Positions 42,147 through 50,581 of a stretch of 64,000 nt of DNA are shown here, piece after piece. Below the pieces are notes generated by a model. The model made no database searches. It saw only the letters and a program-made list of their open reading frames with translations, and was not told the DNA's origin. Source of the stretch: Streptomyces bambusae (GTDB taxonomy: Bacteria; Actinomycetota; Actinomycetes; Streptomycetales; Streptomycetaceae); NCBI RefSeq assembly GCF_020532645.1, contig NZ_JAJAUZ010000003.1:1-64000 (forward strand). Direction: 5' to 3'. Positions within the stretch are counted from its first letter, which is position 1. Each line of letters opens with the position of its first letter. A program made the translations under genes and the position numbers.

Positions 42147-43181
42147 ATGGATACCGACCACGCGCAGGGCACGTACGACGAAGCACTGGAGCGGCTGCAC
42201 CGCTCCGGCCCGGAACGGCTCGGCAGGCTCACCAACCACGCGCCGATGGTGGTCGAGGCACTGGCCGCGCGCGGTCGCTCCGATGCCGTACACCGCTGGC
42301 TCGACCGCTACGAGGGGAAGCTGGAGGAGTTCCCGCCCGGCTTCGAGCCCGTCACCGAAGCCGGTTGGCGGGAGGCGCTGGGAGATCCGCGCCGACTTGC
42401 CGACTGGATCGACCACTTCAGGCGTGCCGTCGCCGAATGGCCGTGGCGCGATGTCCTGGTGGAGTGGTGGCCGCGCCTGCTGCCCGGCTTGTGCGGGGGC
42501 TCGACCCACCCGGTGATCCGCGTTGGGCACGCCGTACGCGCCCTCCTGCACGGCGGCGAGACCGCACCCAGGATCGCTGAACTAGCGCAGGGGCTGGGCT
42601 ATTGGGCCGCCCGGCACCGGCCGGTGACCGGCATCGTGCCGATCAGCGGCGCCGGCGGGGCGGCCGGGGCGGCCGGGGCGCTGGACAGGGTGCCGCGGAT
42701 CCGGGACGGCGTACCGGACGGGTTCCCGGCCCGCCTGGCCGCCGTGGAACGGCTGCCGGTGTGGGCGGCGGACACCACCGAACCAGACCTCGCAGCAAAG
42801 CGGTTGACGGGACTCGTCCGTGCCGCCACCCACCGCTACGCCACCCACGGCCACGGCGAGGAGACCATGCTCGTCCACGCGGCCACGGCCCCCAACGCGG
42901 TCTTTCGCTGCCTTCCCGCCCTGCCCCGTGCCCTGTGGGCACCCAGTCTGCAGGCCGCCTGGACCGCCGCCGCAGCCGTGACGGCCATGTACGCCCCGGC
43001 CGACCCCCTCTCGGTCCACCCCACGGGTGCGCTCGACCCGGACGAGGTCTTCGGCCGCGCCCTGACCCACGGCGACGAGCACGTCATCAAGCTCGCCGAC
43101 ACCGCCCTGGACGTGTCCGACGAGCCCGCCCTCGCCGCGGTCCTGCGCGCGATTGAACTGAGTGCGCCGGTGGCCGGCTGA
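42147..43181 (+). CDS. Questin oxidase-like protein
   Basis: 344 residues. The opening YDEALERLHRSGPERLGRLTNHAPMVVEALAARGRSDAVHRWLDRY and later HGHGEETMLVHAATAPNAVFRCLP are characteristic of the questin oxidase (DUF4243/AflY-GedK) family, where fungal members cleave anthraquinone rings by Baeyer-Villiger-type oxidation. Bacterial copies are of unknown substrate; the conserved His (NHAPM, HGHGEE) may bind a metal or cofactor. ATG at 42147. It converges with a methyltransferase gene at a 4-bp spacing. Confidence 0.85.
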   Translation: MDTDHAQGTYDEALERLHRSGPERLGRLTNHAPMVVEALAARGRSDAVHRWLDRYEGKLEEFPPGFEPVTEAGWREALGDPRRLADWIDHFRRAVAEWPWRDVLVEWWPRLLPGLCGGSTHPVIRVGHAVRALLHGGETAPRIAELAQGLGYWAARHRPVTGIVPISGAGGAAGAAGALDRVPRIRDGVPDGFPARLAAVERLPVWAADTTEPDLAAKRLTGLVRAATHRYATHGHGEETMLVHAATAPNAVFRCLPALPRALWAPSLQAAWTAAAAVTAMYAPADPLSVHPTGALDPDEVFGRALTHGDEHVIKLADTALDVSDEPALAAVLRAIELSAPVAG

Positions 43182-43185
43182 CGGC

Positions 43186-43818
43186 TCAGGAACGGCGGGC
43201 CATCAAGTGGGCGTCCAGGTAGCCGCGTTCGGAGGACGGGTCGTGGAGGAGGCGGGTGAAAGGGGTCAGGCCGGCGGCGGTCAGCAGGTCGGCGAGGCGG
43301 TCCGGCGGCCAGCAGTAGGCGGGGGCCACCTTGTGGTCAAAGCGGACCGGCTCCGCGTGCGCGTCGGTGCCGAAGAACGAGAGGAGGAGCAGGCCGCCGG
43401 GGGCCAGCGCGCGGACCTGCTCGGCGAGCACGGCGGGCAGGTCCGCGGGCGGGGTGTGGATCATCGAGTAGTGGGCCAGGATGCCGCCGAGCGCGCCGTC
43501 CTCGACCGGCAGCGCCTCCATCCGCGCCTCGTCGAAACGCAGCGCCGGATGGGCCCGCCGGGCATGCTCGACCATTGCGGGGGACAGGTCCAACCCGAAG
43601 GCCTCCAGGCCCAGTTCGTGCAGCATGGCGGTGAGGTGACCGGGCCCGCAGCCGACGTCGGCGGTCCGCAGGTTCCCGCCCTCCACGACCAGTTCGGCGA
43701 AGGTGCGCACCATGGCCCGTGCGAACGGCCGCGTCTCCAGCCGGTCCGCGAACAACGACGCGTACAGCTCGACCACGCCGTCGTAGGCGTGCCTGGTCTC
43801 GTCCTGGTGCTCGATCAC
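43186..43818 (-). CDS. SAM-dependent methyltransferase
   Basis: 210 residues, Rossmann methyltransferase. The SAM-binding motif I is ADVGCGPGHLTAML, with an acidic strand end (LDLSP), motif II/III region VEDGALGGILAHYSMIHT and LLLLSFFGTDAH. UbiE-like, substrate unknown. GTG start at 43818. A Gly-x-Gly-x-Gly pattern and size fit small-molecule O- or N-methylation. Confidence 0.9.
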   Translation of the reverse strand: MIEHQDETRHAYDGVVELYASLFADRLETRPFARAMVRTFAELVVEGGNLRTADVGCGPGHLTAMLHELGLEAFGLDLSPAMVEHARRAHPALRFDEARMEALPVEDGALGGILAHYSMIHTPPADLPAVLAEQVRALAPGGLLLLSFFGTDAHAEPVRFDHKVAPAYCWPPDRLADLLTAAGLTPFTRLLHDPSSERGYLDAHLMARRS

Positions 43819-43870
43819 GCGCCGAAACTAGCACCCGTACGGCAGTACGGCCGTACGGGCGGCGCCGACG

Positions 43871-44380
43871 TCAGGGGGACGGCGGCGTCCAGTCGGCGGG
43901 GAGGCCGGACTGGGTGAGGACGGCGCCGAGGTCGTAGTGGTCCTCGTCCGCCGCGATGCGGCACGGGTGCCGGCCGTCGAGGTCGAGGAGGGTGGTCATC
44001 GGCACGGCGAACGGCTTGGGTGCGCCCTTGAGATGGCCGGAGTAGACCGCCCGGACGGTGATGCGCCCACCGGAGCGGTGGGTGCTGCGCACGGTCACGC
44101 GGACGTCGGCGATCAGGCGGTCGGCGCGGGCCTTCCAGCCGGCGATCTCCTCACGCCCGCGGAACGTGACGCCCACCGCCTTGTCCGTGTACGTGCCGTC
44201 CGCGGTGAACAGCGCGCCGAGCGCCTGCGGGTCGCTGCCGTTCCAGGCGCGCGCCCAGTCGGCGACGACCTTCGGCGGGCGGTGTCCCGCGTCCTGGGCG
44301 GCGTGGGCGGTGGCGGTGGCGGTGGCGGTGCACAGTGCGGTGGCGGCGAGCAGCAGCGGCAGGGCGCGGGACGACGACAT
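43871..44380 (-). CDS. Secreted NTF2/SnoaL-like protein
   Basis: 169 residues. A Sec signal with a TATATATA-like Ala/Thr run (1-27, cleavage near AHA-A) precedes a SnoaL/NTF2-like domain: VADWARAWNGSDPQALGALFTADGTYTDKAVGVTFRGREEIAGW and a C-terminal HYDLGAVLTQSGLP. Cytosolic members are isomerases or polyketide cyclases; a secreted one is probably a binding or scaffold protein. ATG at 44380. Confidence 0.85.
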   Translation of the reverse strand: MSSSRALPLLLAATALCTATATATAHAAQDAGHRPPKVVADWARAWNGSDPQALGALFTADGTYTDKAVGVTFRGREEIAGWKARADRLIADVRVTVRSTHRSGGRITVRAVYSGHLKGAPKPFAVPMTTLLDLDGRHPCRIAADEDHYDLGAVLTQSGLPADWTPPSP

Positions 44381-44526
44381 GGCGGGTTCCTCCGGTGTGG
44401 TGTGGGCGTACGGCCCGTGCGGGCCCGGCCCACAGACTCACCTCGGGAGGTGTCCACTTCCCACCCCTGGCGGGGCCGACAACTGTCCGGGACTGTCCGC
44501 GGGTGCTCACTCCCTCGACGTGCCGG

Positions 44527-45138
44527 CTACCGAGCGGCCCCCGACACGTACCGCCACACGGCGTGATCCAGACCGCCCGGTTCGTGCCCCAGCAGCACTG
44601 CTGCTTCCTCGTACACGCCGCGCAGTTCTGCGTACGGAAGGTCCGGGATCCCGGCCTCCGCTGCGAACGTACGGAGATGCACGTCGATGGCGACCTGCGA
44701 ACCGCCGACGAGATTGCCGAGGTAGTCGACGGTCTTCGGTCCCACTCCGGTCACCGCGCGCAGAGTCGCCCGGTGTGCCGGCCGGCCGAGCCATGCACGG
44801 AGGTCTGCGTGCGTGTCGCCCCCGTGGGCGGTCAGCAGTTCGGTGAGTGCGTGGGCCGTCGCCACCTTCCGCGGAGCGTTGAAGGCCATGGCCCGCGCGA
44901 GGTCTTCCGTGGCGAGCCGTGTCTTGAAACCGCGGACCGTCGCGGCATCGGGCCACGCCTGCGCAAGCCGTTCCAGCCGCGGCCGGAGCGTGGCCTCGTA
45001 CATGCATCGCGCGTGAAAGCTGGCGTCGCAGATTACGACGCCCATGTGGGTCCAACCACCGGAGCGGTGGAACGGGCCGTCACCGAGGAGGCGCTGAACA
45101 TGGGCTGCGAGCCGCTGGGCGGGACGGGGTCCGGTCAT
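44527..45138 (-). CDS. HhH-GPD DNA glycosylase/lyase-like protein
   Basis: 203 residues of the endonuclease III superfamily. The helix-hairpin-helix and catalytic region reads LRAVTGVGPKTVDYLGNLVGGSQVAIDVHLRTF: VGPKT holds the position of the catalytic Lys and the AIDVHLR Asp is the GPD Asp. The four-Cys [4Fe-4S] loop typical of Nth and MutY is absent and the protein is short, so it is an atypical base-excision glycosylase. The N-terminal 60 residues include DASFHARCMYEATLR with one Cys. Confidence 0.82.
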   Translation of the reverse strand: MTGPRPAQRLAAHVQRLLGDGPFHRSGGWTHMGVVICDASFHARCMYEATLRPRLERLAQAWPDAATVRGFKTRLATEDLARAMAFNAPRKVATAHALTELLTAHGGDTHADLRAWLGRPAHRATLRAVTGVGPKTVDYLGNLVGGSQVAIDVHLRTFAAEAGIPDLPYAELRGVYEEAAVLLGHEPGGLDHAVWRYVSGAAR

Positions 45139-45327
45139 GTACCGATGATGGCGCTCCGGTCCGATGATCTGAGCGGAAACGGGAAATCGGCGGGTCGGAT
45201 CACGCGGCCGCCTGGGAGGAGTGTGCAGTGGGCGACAGGACCGTGGGTGTAGGGGTGTTGGGCTGTTCAGGTGGTGGGGGGTGGGAGCGGGTGTGGCGGG
45301 GGAGGGGGGCTGCTATCACCTTCGACC

Positions 45328-45909
45328 ATGAAGCTCTTTGCGTCCGCGGCGCTGGCTGCGGCTTCGGTGGTGTCGGTACTCGTTCCCGCTGGTCCGGCGG
45401 CGGGTCAGCAGACGGTGTGGTCGTCCGATCTCGGGACCGGGGTGTGGGGTACGTGCTGGGACGGCAAGGGCAGCTGGTCCTGCACGGTGTCGGCGGAGGT
45501 GGCCGAGAGCCGGTCGTTCTACGCGCCGCCCCGGAAGGTGGGTGACATCACCGTCAACTGCACGCGCGAGACGGTCCGCAACCAGCGGGACGTCACCGTC
45601 AGGCGCCCCGGGGCGGCCGAGCTGACGGGCGGCAGCACCCCGGCCGGGGTGCGCCGGCCCACCCGTTTCACCTGGTCCGAGGAGACCACCCGTACGCTCA
45701 CCGAGACCATCCAGCCGAACGAGGCCTCCTGGTTCGAGGTCCAGCAGGCCCGCGAAACCGGCACCGCCTCCTTCACCATCACCGACGACGCCGGCCGCGT
45801 GCAGATCCGGAAGGCCGAGTTCGACGGCCCGGGCCTGACCCTGCCGGACCGCCTCTTCCAGAAGACGGGCCCGCTGAACAGGGAGGAGCTGGCCGGCTGC
45901 CGGCGGTAG
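45328..45909 (+). CDS. Secreted beta-rich protein of unknown function
   Basis: 193 residues. A signal peptide (MKLFASAALAAASVVSVLVP, cleavage near AAG) is followed by a beta-strand-rich mature part: VWGTCWDGKGSWSCTVSAEVAESRSF, TFTWSEETTRTLTETIQPNEASWFEV, TGTASFTITDDAGRVQI. Alternating Thr/Ser strands recall aerolysin-like or MTX-type pore formers, but no diagnostic motif is present. One Cys pair near 55-62. The ATG at 45328 lacks a nearby strong ribosome site. Confidence 0.7.
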   Translation: MKLFASAALAAASVVSVLVPAGPAAGQQTVWSSDLGTGVWGTCWDGKGSWSCTVSAEVAESRSFYAPPRKVGDITVNCTRETVRNQRDVTVRRPGAAELTGGSTPAGVRRPTRFTWSEETTRTLTETIQPNEASWFEVQQARETGTASFTITDDAGRVQIRKAEFDGPGLTLPDRLFQKTGPLNREELAGCRR

Positions 45910-45942
45910 TGCCGCCTCCGGCGACGCCCGCGAAGGACCGGC

Positions 45943-46587
45943 TCAGGTCCGGGGTGCGATCTCCTCGAGTTCGTCGACGGTGCCGGACATGACGGTCCGG
46001 ATGTGCGCGGTCAGGTGCTCGGTGGGCCAGTCCCACCAGGCGAGCGCGAGGAGACGGGCGACGTCGTCGCTGCCGTAGCGGGTGCGGATGAGGCGGGCCG
46101 GGTTGCCGCCGACGATGCCGTAGTCGGGGACGTCGTCGGTGACGACGGCCCCGGAGGCGATGACCGCGCCGTGCCCGATGCGGACACCGGGCATGACCGT
46201 GGCGCCGTAGCCGAACCAGACGTCGTTGCCGACGACGGTGTCGCCCCTGCCGGGCAGGCCGGTGATCAGGTCGAAGTGCTCGGCCCAGGAGCCCCCCATG
46301 ATGGGGAACGGGAAGGTGGACGGGCCGTCCATCCGGTGGTTGGCACCGTTCATGATGAACCGCACCCCGGTGCCCAAGGCACAGAACTTCCCGATGACCA
46401 GCCGCTCCGGCCCGTAGTGGTAGAGGACGTTGCGTGTCTCGAACGCGGTGGCGTCGTCGGGGTCGTCGTAGTACGAGAAATCTCCGACGTCGATCAGCGG
46501 CGAGGTCACCAGCGGCTTGAGCAGGACCACTCGCGGCTGGCCGGGAATCGGGTGGAGCACGGTCGGGTCCGCGGGAAGACGGTTCAC
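45943..46587 (-). CDS. Vat/CatB-type xenobiotic acetyltransferase
   Basis: 214 residues, left-handed beta-helix hexapeptide acetyltransferase. The segment [55 protein letters not shown] and later [12 protein letters not shown] are very close to streptogramin A acetyltransferases (Vat), including the catalytic His in NGANHRMDG. It acetylates a streptogramin-like or other hydroxylated substrate with acetyl-CoA, acting as a resistance or metabolic enzyme. GTG start. A short hypothetical gene follows within 27 bp of its start on the same strand, so the two may be linked. Confidence 0.88.
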   Translation of the reverse strand: MNRLPADPTVLHPIPGQPRVVLLKPLVTSPLIDVGDFSYYDDPDDATAFETRNVLYHYGPERLVIGKFCALGTGVRFIMNGANHRMDGPSTFPFPIMGGSWAEHFDLITGLPGRGDTVVGNDVWFGYGATVMPGVRIGHGAVIASGAVVTDDVPDYGIVGGNPARLIRTRYGSDDVARLLALAWWDWPTEHLTAHIRTVMSGTVDELEEIAPRT

Positions 46588-46614
46588 GGCAGGTCGCTTT
46601 CGGTCGGTGGCGGA

Positions 46615-47079
46615 TCAGCGCCGGGGTGCGGCAACGACGCCTACGGCGGCCAGGAGCTGCACCGGGAACTCCGGGTCGGCCTGACCGACGGCAAGCGCCA
46701 GCCACCGACCGGAACCCGGCGGCTGCCAGACCTCCATGCTCCCGGCGACGCCGGACAGGAAGGGGAGCGGCCCGTCCCCCGGGCCGTCGTACTCAGCGTA
46801 CGCATCCAGCTCGACCGCCTCCGGAGCGCCCCACCGGGACGTCAGCCGCTCCACCAGCACGCGAAGTTCCCGCTCGACCTCCCGCTCGACCGCCTCGGTG
46901 ACCTCTTCGCTCCGGTCCTCCCAGAAGTCCCTGCTCTCCCACAACACGGCCAGCAGATACCCCGGCCCACCCCACCACCCATCGGCCCCCGGCCACCCGT
47001 CCCGCTCCGGAAACGGCCGGCCGAGCAGCCCGTCGACGGCCGAGAGACGGACATCCACCGGTACGGATTCGCTGGTCAT
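46615..47079 (-). CDS. Hypothetical protein upstream of the acetyltransferase
   Basis: 154 residues, acidic, no signal peptide: ESVPVDVRLSAVDGLLGRPF, an Glu-rich helix EVTEAVEREVERELRVLVERL, and DGPGDGPLPFLSGVAGSMEVWQPP. No family recognised. ATG at 47079. Its stop is 27 bp from the acetyltransferase start, so a two-gene operon is likely. Confidence 0.65.
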   Translation of the reverse strand: MTSESVPVDVRLSAVDGLLGRPFPERDGWPGADGWWGGPGYLLAVLWESRDFWEDRSEEVTEAVEREVERELRVLVERLTSRWGAPEAVELDAYAEYDGPGDGPLPFLSGVAGSMEVWQPPGSGRWLALAVGQADPEFPVQLLAAVGVVAAPRR

Positions 47080-47356
47080 GCCCAAAGCGTAGGCCGTCGC
47101 CGCGGGATCGGCCCTCATGACGGAGGCTCGTACGGGCCGCCGCGGACATGGCCGTCGTGGGGCGGGCGACGCCGAGCGCGCGACCGCCGCACCGCGGGCA
47201 CACGACCATGATCCGGGCCGTGAACCGGGCCAGCGACCCACCCGCGTCACGGTGACGAACGACTTCGGCACCCGGTTCGCAATCCATGCCGCCCACCCTC
47301 GCAGCCCTGCACCCCGGCAGGCGACCGGGTTTCCGTGTGCTCCGTGTGCTCCGCGT

Positions 47357-47716
47357 GTGACACACATCGGCCGGCGGAGGTTCCGTGTACCGGACGCCCC
47401 CGACGCCGATGGCCTCCTGTTCCAGTACGGGACCTACGCCTTCGACGGCCCGCCGACGTTCACGCTGGACCTCACGCGACAGTTCGAGGTCACGGACGGT
47501 GCCGGCGGCCACGACCATTACGTGCAGGTCCATTGCGAGCTGCGCTACGACCCCGCGCCCGCCCTGGCGGCTTTGGGGAGCTTCGACTCGTGGTTCTTCC
47601 ACGGCGCTGGAAGCGACCTCGACGAGTGGGCCAGGGGGCTGACTGGACGGGCGGCCTGGTCGGCGATCCGCGGCCGGAAGGCGGCCGGGATCAGGGTGTA
47701 CCAGGAGCGGGTGTAG
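47357..47716 (+). CDS. Small hypothetical protein
   Basis: 119 residues from the GTG at 47357, with a regular alpha/beta pattern (GLLFQYGTYAFDGPPTFTLDLTRQFEV, HYVQVHCELRY, SFDSWFFHGAG, AIRGRKAAGIRVYQERV). No family recognised. The 80 upstream in-frame codons are Arg/Pro-rich and not used. The start lies in a TCCGTGTGC-type repeat. Confidence 0.55.
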   Translation: MTHIGRRRFRVPDAPDADGLLFQYGTYAFDGPPTFTLDLTRQFEVTDGAGGHDHYVQVHCELRYDPAPALAALGSFDSWFFHGAGSDLDEWARGLTGRAAWSAIRGRKAAGIRVYQERV

Positions 47717-47886
47717 CGGAGGCCGCTGCGCACGAGGTCGGTGGTCCGGCGTCCTCGGTGAAGTTGCGGTGGCCGACCCCTCGTCGTTGATCGCGCATTC
47801 CGGGCCGGAAACCGGTGGACGGTCTCGGGGAAGAGCACGTACGGTGTGGGTTCGCGCCCGGAGACGAACGGAAGGAGGCGAGTGCC

Positions 47887-47949
47887 GTGCAGTTCACACC
47901 TTTCCAGCGCTCCCTCTTCTGCTGTCCCGGCGTGGTTCGTCCGTACTGA
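47887..47949 (+). CDS. Putative 20-residue leader peptide with Cys-Cys
   Basis: GTG at 47887 has a perfect AAGGAGG (47872-47878) 8 bases upstream, stronger than that of the following gene. It encodes 20 residues including an adjacent Cys pair (SLFCCPGVVRPY). Its stop is 44 bp before the GNAT start. A 9-bp stem can form between AGCGCTCCC (47906-47914, inside it) and GGGAGCGCT (47957-47965, after it). A translated leader controlling the next gene is inferred. Confidence 0.45.
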   Translation: MQFTPFQRSLFCCPGVVRPY

Positions 47950-47993
47950 TCCGACCGGGAGCGCTCCAAGCAGCCTGTATCCCGGAGGAATCC

Positions 47994-48911
47994 ATGACCG
48001 ATACGGTCATCCGCGCGCTCTCCGCGAGCGACGCCCATCTTTTCGACGCAATGCCCGACCCCCTGGGTGCCCGTGACGCCCATCGGCTCACCCGGTTCCG
48101 CCCCGACTGGAAGCGCGTCGCCCTGCGCGACGGCCAGGTCGTCGCGCGCGGTGCGTGGTGGGGTGGCCCCGACGACGCGCAGCCCGTCAACATCAACTGG
48201 TTCGACGTGGCCGAGGGCGAGGAGGAAGCCGGGGCCGCGCTCCTGCGCTCCGCACCCTGGCAGGTCGAACTGGAAATCAACCTGCCCGGCGGCTGGCGGG
48301 AGGAGGCCGGTCTGCGCGCCGCCGCCGAAGCGCGGTTCGCCGCCGCACGAGCCGCAGGGTACGAACTCCTGGTGGAGCGCCTCATCTACCGCTGGACCCC
48401 GGAACAGGGCCTGCCCGAGCGGCCCGGCCGGCTGCGCTTCGGCGCGGAGCCCGACGACGCCGTGTTCTTCGACGCGTTGCGCCGCATCCACTCCGCCACC
48501 CTGGACGCGCACGCGCTCCGGGCCATCGAGGAGGGCGGCCTCGACCGGGCCGCCCAGGAGGAACTCGACTTCTTCCACTGGTGCCCCTCCCCGCGGGAGT
48601 GGTGGCAGACCGCGCACACCCCGGAGGGCGACCTCGCCGGCATCCACATCCCGGCGCACAACCCCTCCGGCCCGACCGTGGGCTTCATCGGAGTCGTCCC
48701 GGAACAGCGCGGTCGCGGCTACGCCCACGACCTCCTCGCGGAGTGCACCCACGTCCTCGTGGAGCAGGGCGCGGAGTTCATCGGCGCGGCGACGGACCGG
48801 ACCAACGTCCCGATGGCCGCGAACTTCGCCAAGGCCGGCTTCCCCGTCGTCCGAGAACGCATCAACTTCCACCCGGCAGACCCCGCGGGCCCGGCGGCCC
48901 CCGCGTCCTAG
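47994..48911 (+). CDS. Two-domain GNAT acetyltransferase
   Basis: 305 residues. The C-terminal half has a standard GNAT core: VGFIGVVPEQRGRGYAHDLLAECTHVL (the R/Q-x-x-G-x-A motif) and FIGAATDRTNVPMAANFAKAGFPVV; the N-terminal half is a degenerate second GNAT-like unit. Tandem GNAT proteins typically acetylate small molecules such as aminoglycosides or mycothiol-like substrates. GGAGGA precedes the ATG at 47994. The putative leader ORF lies directly upstream. Confidence 0.88.
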   Translation: MTDTVIRALSASDAHLFDAMPDPLGARDAHRLTRFRPDWKRVALRDGQVVARGAWWGGPDDAQPVNINWFDVAEGEEEAGAALLRSAPWQVELEINLPGGWREEAGLRAAAEARFAAARAAGYELLVERLIYRWTPEQGLPERPGRLRFGAEPDDAVFFDALRRIHSATLDAHALRAIEEGGLDRAAQEELDFFHWCPSPREWWQTAHTPEGDLAGIHIPAHNPSGPTVGFIGVVPEQRGRGYAHDLLAECTHVLVEQGAEFIGAATDRTNVPMAANFAKAGFPVVRERINFHPADPAGPAAPAS

Positions 48912-49120
48912 GTCCGGGCGGGCCGAGCCCGGCCGCGCGTCGTACCGGGCGGGCGGGCTCGGCAGGGGGTGTCCCAGGCGACGCCCATGGTCGCGTTGGC
49001 GGAATCGAAGAGGCCGCATCCGGTGGTGGGCCAGCAGAGGGCGGTGAGCGCCGCCCACGTCGCCGGGGTCCGACGTCCGATGCGCCTGCCGGACGGTGTG
49101 TCGTTCCCCTGCGTGGTCAT
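48908..49120 (-). CDS. Small hypothetical protein
   Basis: 70 residues: MTTQGNDTPSGRRIGRRTP, then WAALTALCWPTTGCGLFDSANATMGV and a basic tail. The ATG at 49120 has GGGGGAG 6 bases upstream, which supports the call. Its 3' part covers the terminator of the convergent GNAT gene, which argues against it. Low confidence. Confidence 0.35.
   Translation of the reverse strand: MTTQGNDTPSGRRIGRRTPATWAALTALCWPTTGCGLFDSANATMGVAWDTPCRARPPGTTRGRARPART
48922..48963 (+). terminator. Terminator after the GNAT gene
   Basis: GCCGAGCCCG (48922-48931) and CGGGCTCGGC (48954-48963), a 10-bp perfect stem. Confidence 0.65.
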
Positions 49121-49282
49121 GTCTGCTCCCCCGAGCGTTTCGCCGTCAACGGCCCAGGTGAGTACCCGTGTTCGCCAGTTTGATCATCATAGGGAGCGGT
49201 CCGCCGTCCGCCGTCCCCGGAAGCTCCGCCGTGATCCACGCCTGCCCGGCGCCCGCGTCCGCCCTTTCGTGGAAGTTGGGCG

Positions 49283-49948
49283 CTAGCTGACCACTGCCGC
49301 CAGGGTGATCACGTTGGCGGCGAGGATGGCGGCCCGCATGTCGCGGATGGCGGACTGGAGGGGGGCGGTGGTGGCGGAGTGGGTGGTGGCGATCTCCTGC
49401 ATGCGGACGGTGACGTGGTCGGTCTCGGTGTGGGGGAACGCCAGGCGGTGGAGCTTGGTGGCGTGGAGGATGGCGATGAGGCCGGTGGTGCGGGTGTCGG
49501 GGACGGCACCGTTCAGGACCACGGCGTGCAGGCGGGCGCGGAGTTCGCGCTCTGGCGTGCCGTCGGCCTCCGGGTAGCGGCGGATCGGGAACAGGCCGAG
49601 GGCCTTCGTGGTCTGCTCCGCGACCACGCCGCGCTCGCACAGGCTCTCGATGGCCGCGGAGACGGCCTTGGGCTGGTCCTTCACCAGCCACTCCGCCACC
49701 CGGCGCCGGTCCCGGCCGCGCATCCACTGGCCGATCGTTGCCAGCCGGCCGTCGAGGAGGGCGTTCCCCGTCGGGGTGGGGTCCGTGATGGTGAAGTGGT
49801 TGCCGGTGATGGAGAGGCGTCCGGCGAGCAACAGTTCGAGCAGGATCGCGCCCGACACCGCCCATCCGGCGGCCTGGCGCCGCTTCGCCGACCCGGTCTC
49901 GTCGTCCAGCGACAGCAGCATGATCTCTTCGGCGAGCGTGATGGTCAT
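49283..49948 (-). CDS. GPP34-family protein
   Basis: 221 residues. GPP34 (Golgi phosphoprotein 3-like) family: LAEEIMLLSLDDETGSAKRRQAAGWAVSGAILLELLLAGRL is characteristic, with later LTGLIAILHATKLHRLAF. Animal members bind PI4P; streptomycetes have many cytosolic copies of unknown role, often near conservon-like regulatory genes, which are not present here. ATG at 49948. Confidence 0.92.
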   Translation of the reverse strand: MTITLAEEIMLLSLDDETGSAKRRQAAGWAVSGAILLELLLAGRLSITGNHFTITDPTPTGNALLDGRLATIGQWMRGRDRRRVAEWLVKDQPKAVSAAIESLCERGVVAEQTTKALGLFPIRRYPEADGTPERELRARLHAVVLNGAVPDTRTTGLIAILHATKLHRLAFPHTETDHVTVRMQEIATTHSATTAPLQSAIRDMRAAILAANVITLAAVVS

Positions 49949-50048
49949 GGTGGTTCGTTCCCCCGTGCGTTCCCCTGATCGTCTTTCATCCGGTCAGACG
50001 CGGGATGAACGGGAGAAGTTCCAGCTGGGAGGGGTGATTGTCCGGACG

Positions 50049-50390
50049 TCAGGCCATGCCGGCAGGGCGGTGGGGATCGAGTGCCGGGGCCGGACCCAGG
50101 GCGAACTCGCACACCTCCATCCCGGCGACCGACGTGTGGTCCCGGTCGAGTTGCAGCCACACGCGAGGCGCTTCCTCGTCGTCGAGGTGGACCCAGACGT
50201 TGTCGGCGCGGTCCGCGGGAGCGGTCCGCAGGTACGTACACGTGGGGCTGCAGCCGCACCAGCCGTGGAAGCGCACCCGCGGCAGAGCCGCCGCCAGGGT
50301 GGGCTCGCCTTCGGCGACCAGCGCCGCATCCAGGTAGGCGACCAGCGCGGGGTACACGTCGGCCAGGAGCGGCGGTTGGGTCTCGTTCAC
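50049..50390 (-). CDS. Small hypothetical protein with a Cys cluster
   Basis: 113 residues. GWCGCSPTCTYL is a three-Cys cluster that could bind zinc or a cofactor, flanked by DNVWVHLDDEEAPRVWLQLDRD. No family recognised. GTG start at 50390. A short divergent region separates it from the plsC-like gene. Confidence 0.65.
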   Translation of the reverse strand: MNETQPPLLADVYPALVAYLDAALVAEGEPTLAAALPRVRFHGWCGCSPTCTYLRTAPADRADNVWVHLDDEEAPRVWLQLDRDHTSVAGMEVCEFALGPAPALDPHRPAGMA

Positions 50391-50501
50391 CCGGTCAGCC
50401 TAGGGCCTGGTGCCGCCCGGAGAGCGGCCCGCGATGTCCGGTGCTGCCCCGGCGTGGGTGTCACCGGCACGGGTGATCCGGGGGAAAGGCCCCAGGCGGA
50501 G

Positions 50502-50517
50502 TGAGTACGGGGACTCA
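50502..50517. promoter_or_regulatory. Palindrome TGAGTACGGGGACTCA
   Basis: Matches 15 of 16 bases of the palindrome at 29592-29607. It lies 65 bp upstream of the PlsC-like start at 50582. Confidence 0.5.
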
Positions 50518-50581
50518 GGTGGTGGGGGGCGGGGGCCGAAGACGATGGGGTGGAGATCGTCGGAGGCGGGGGAGAAACGTC

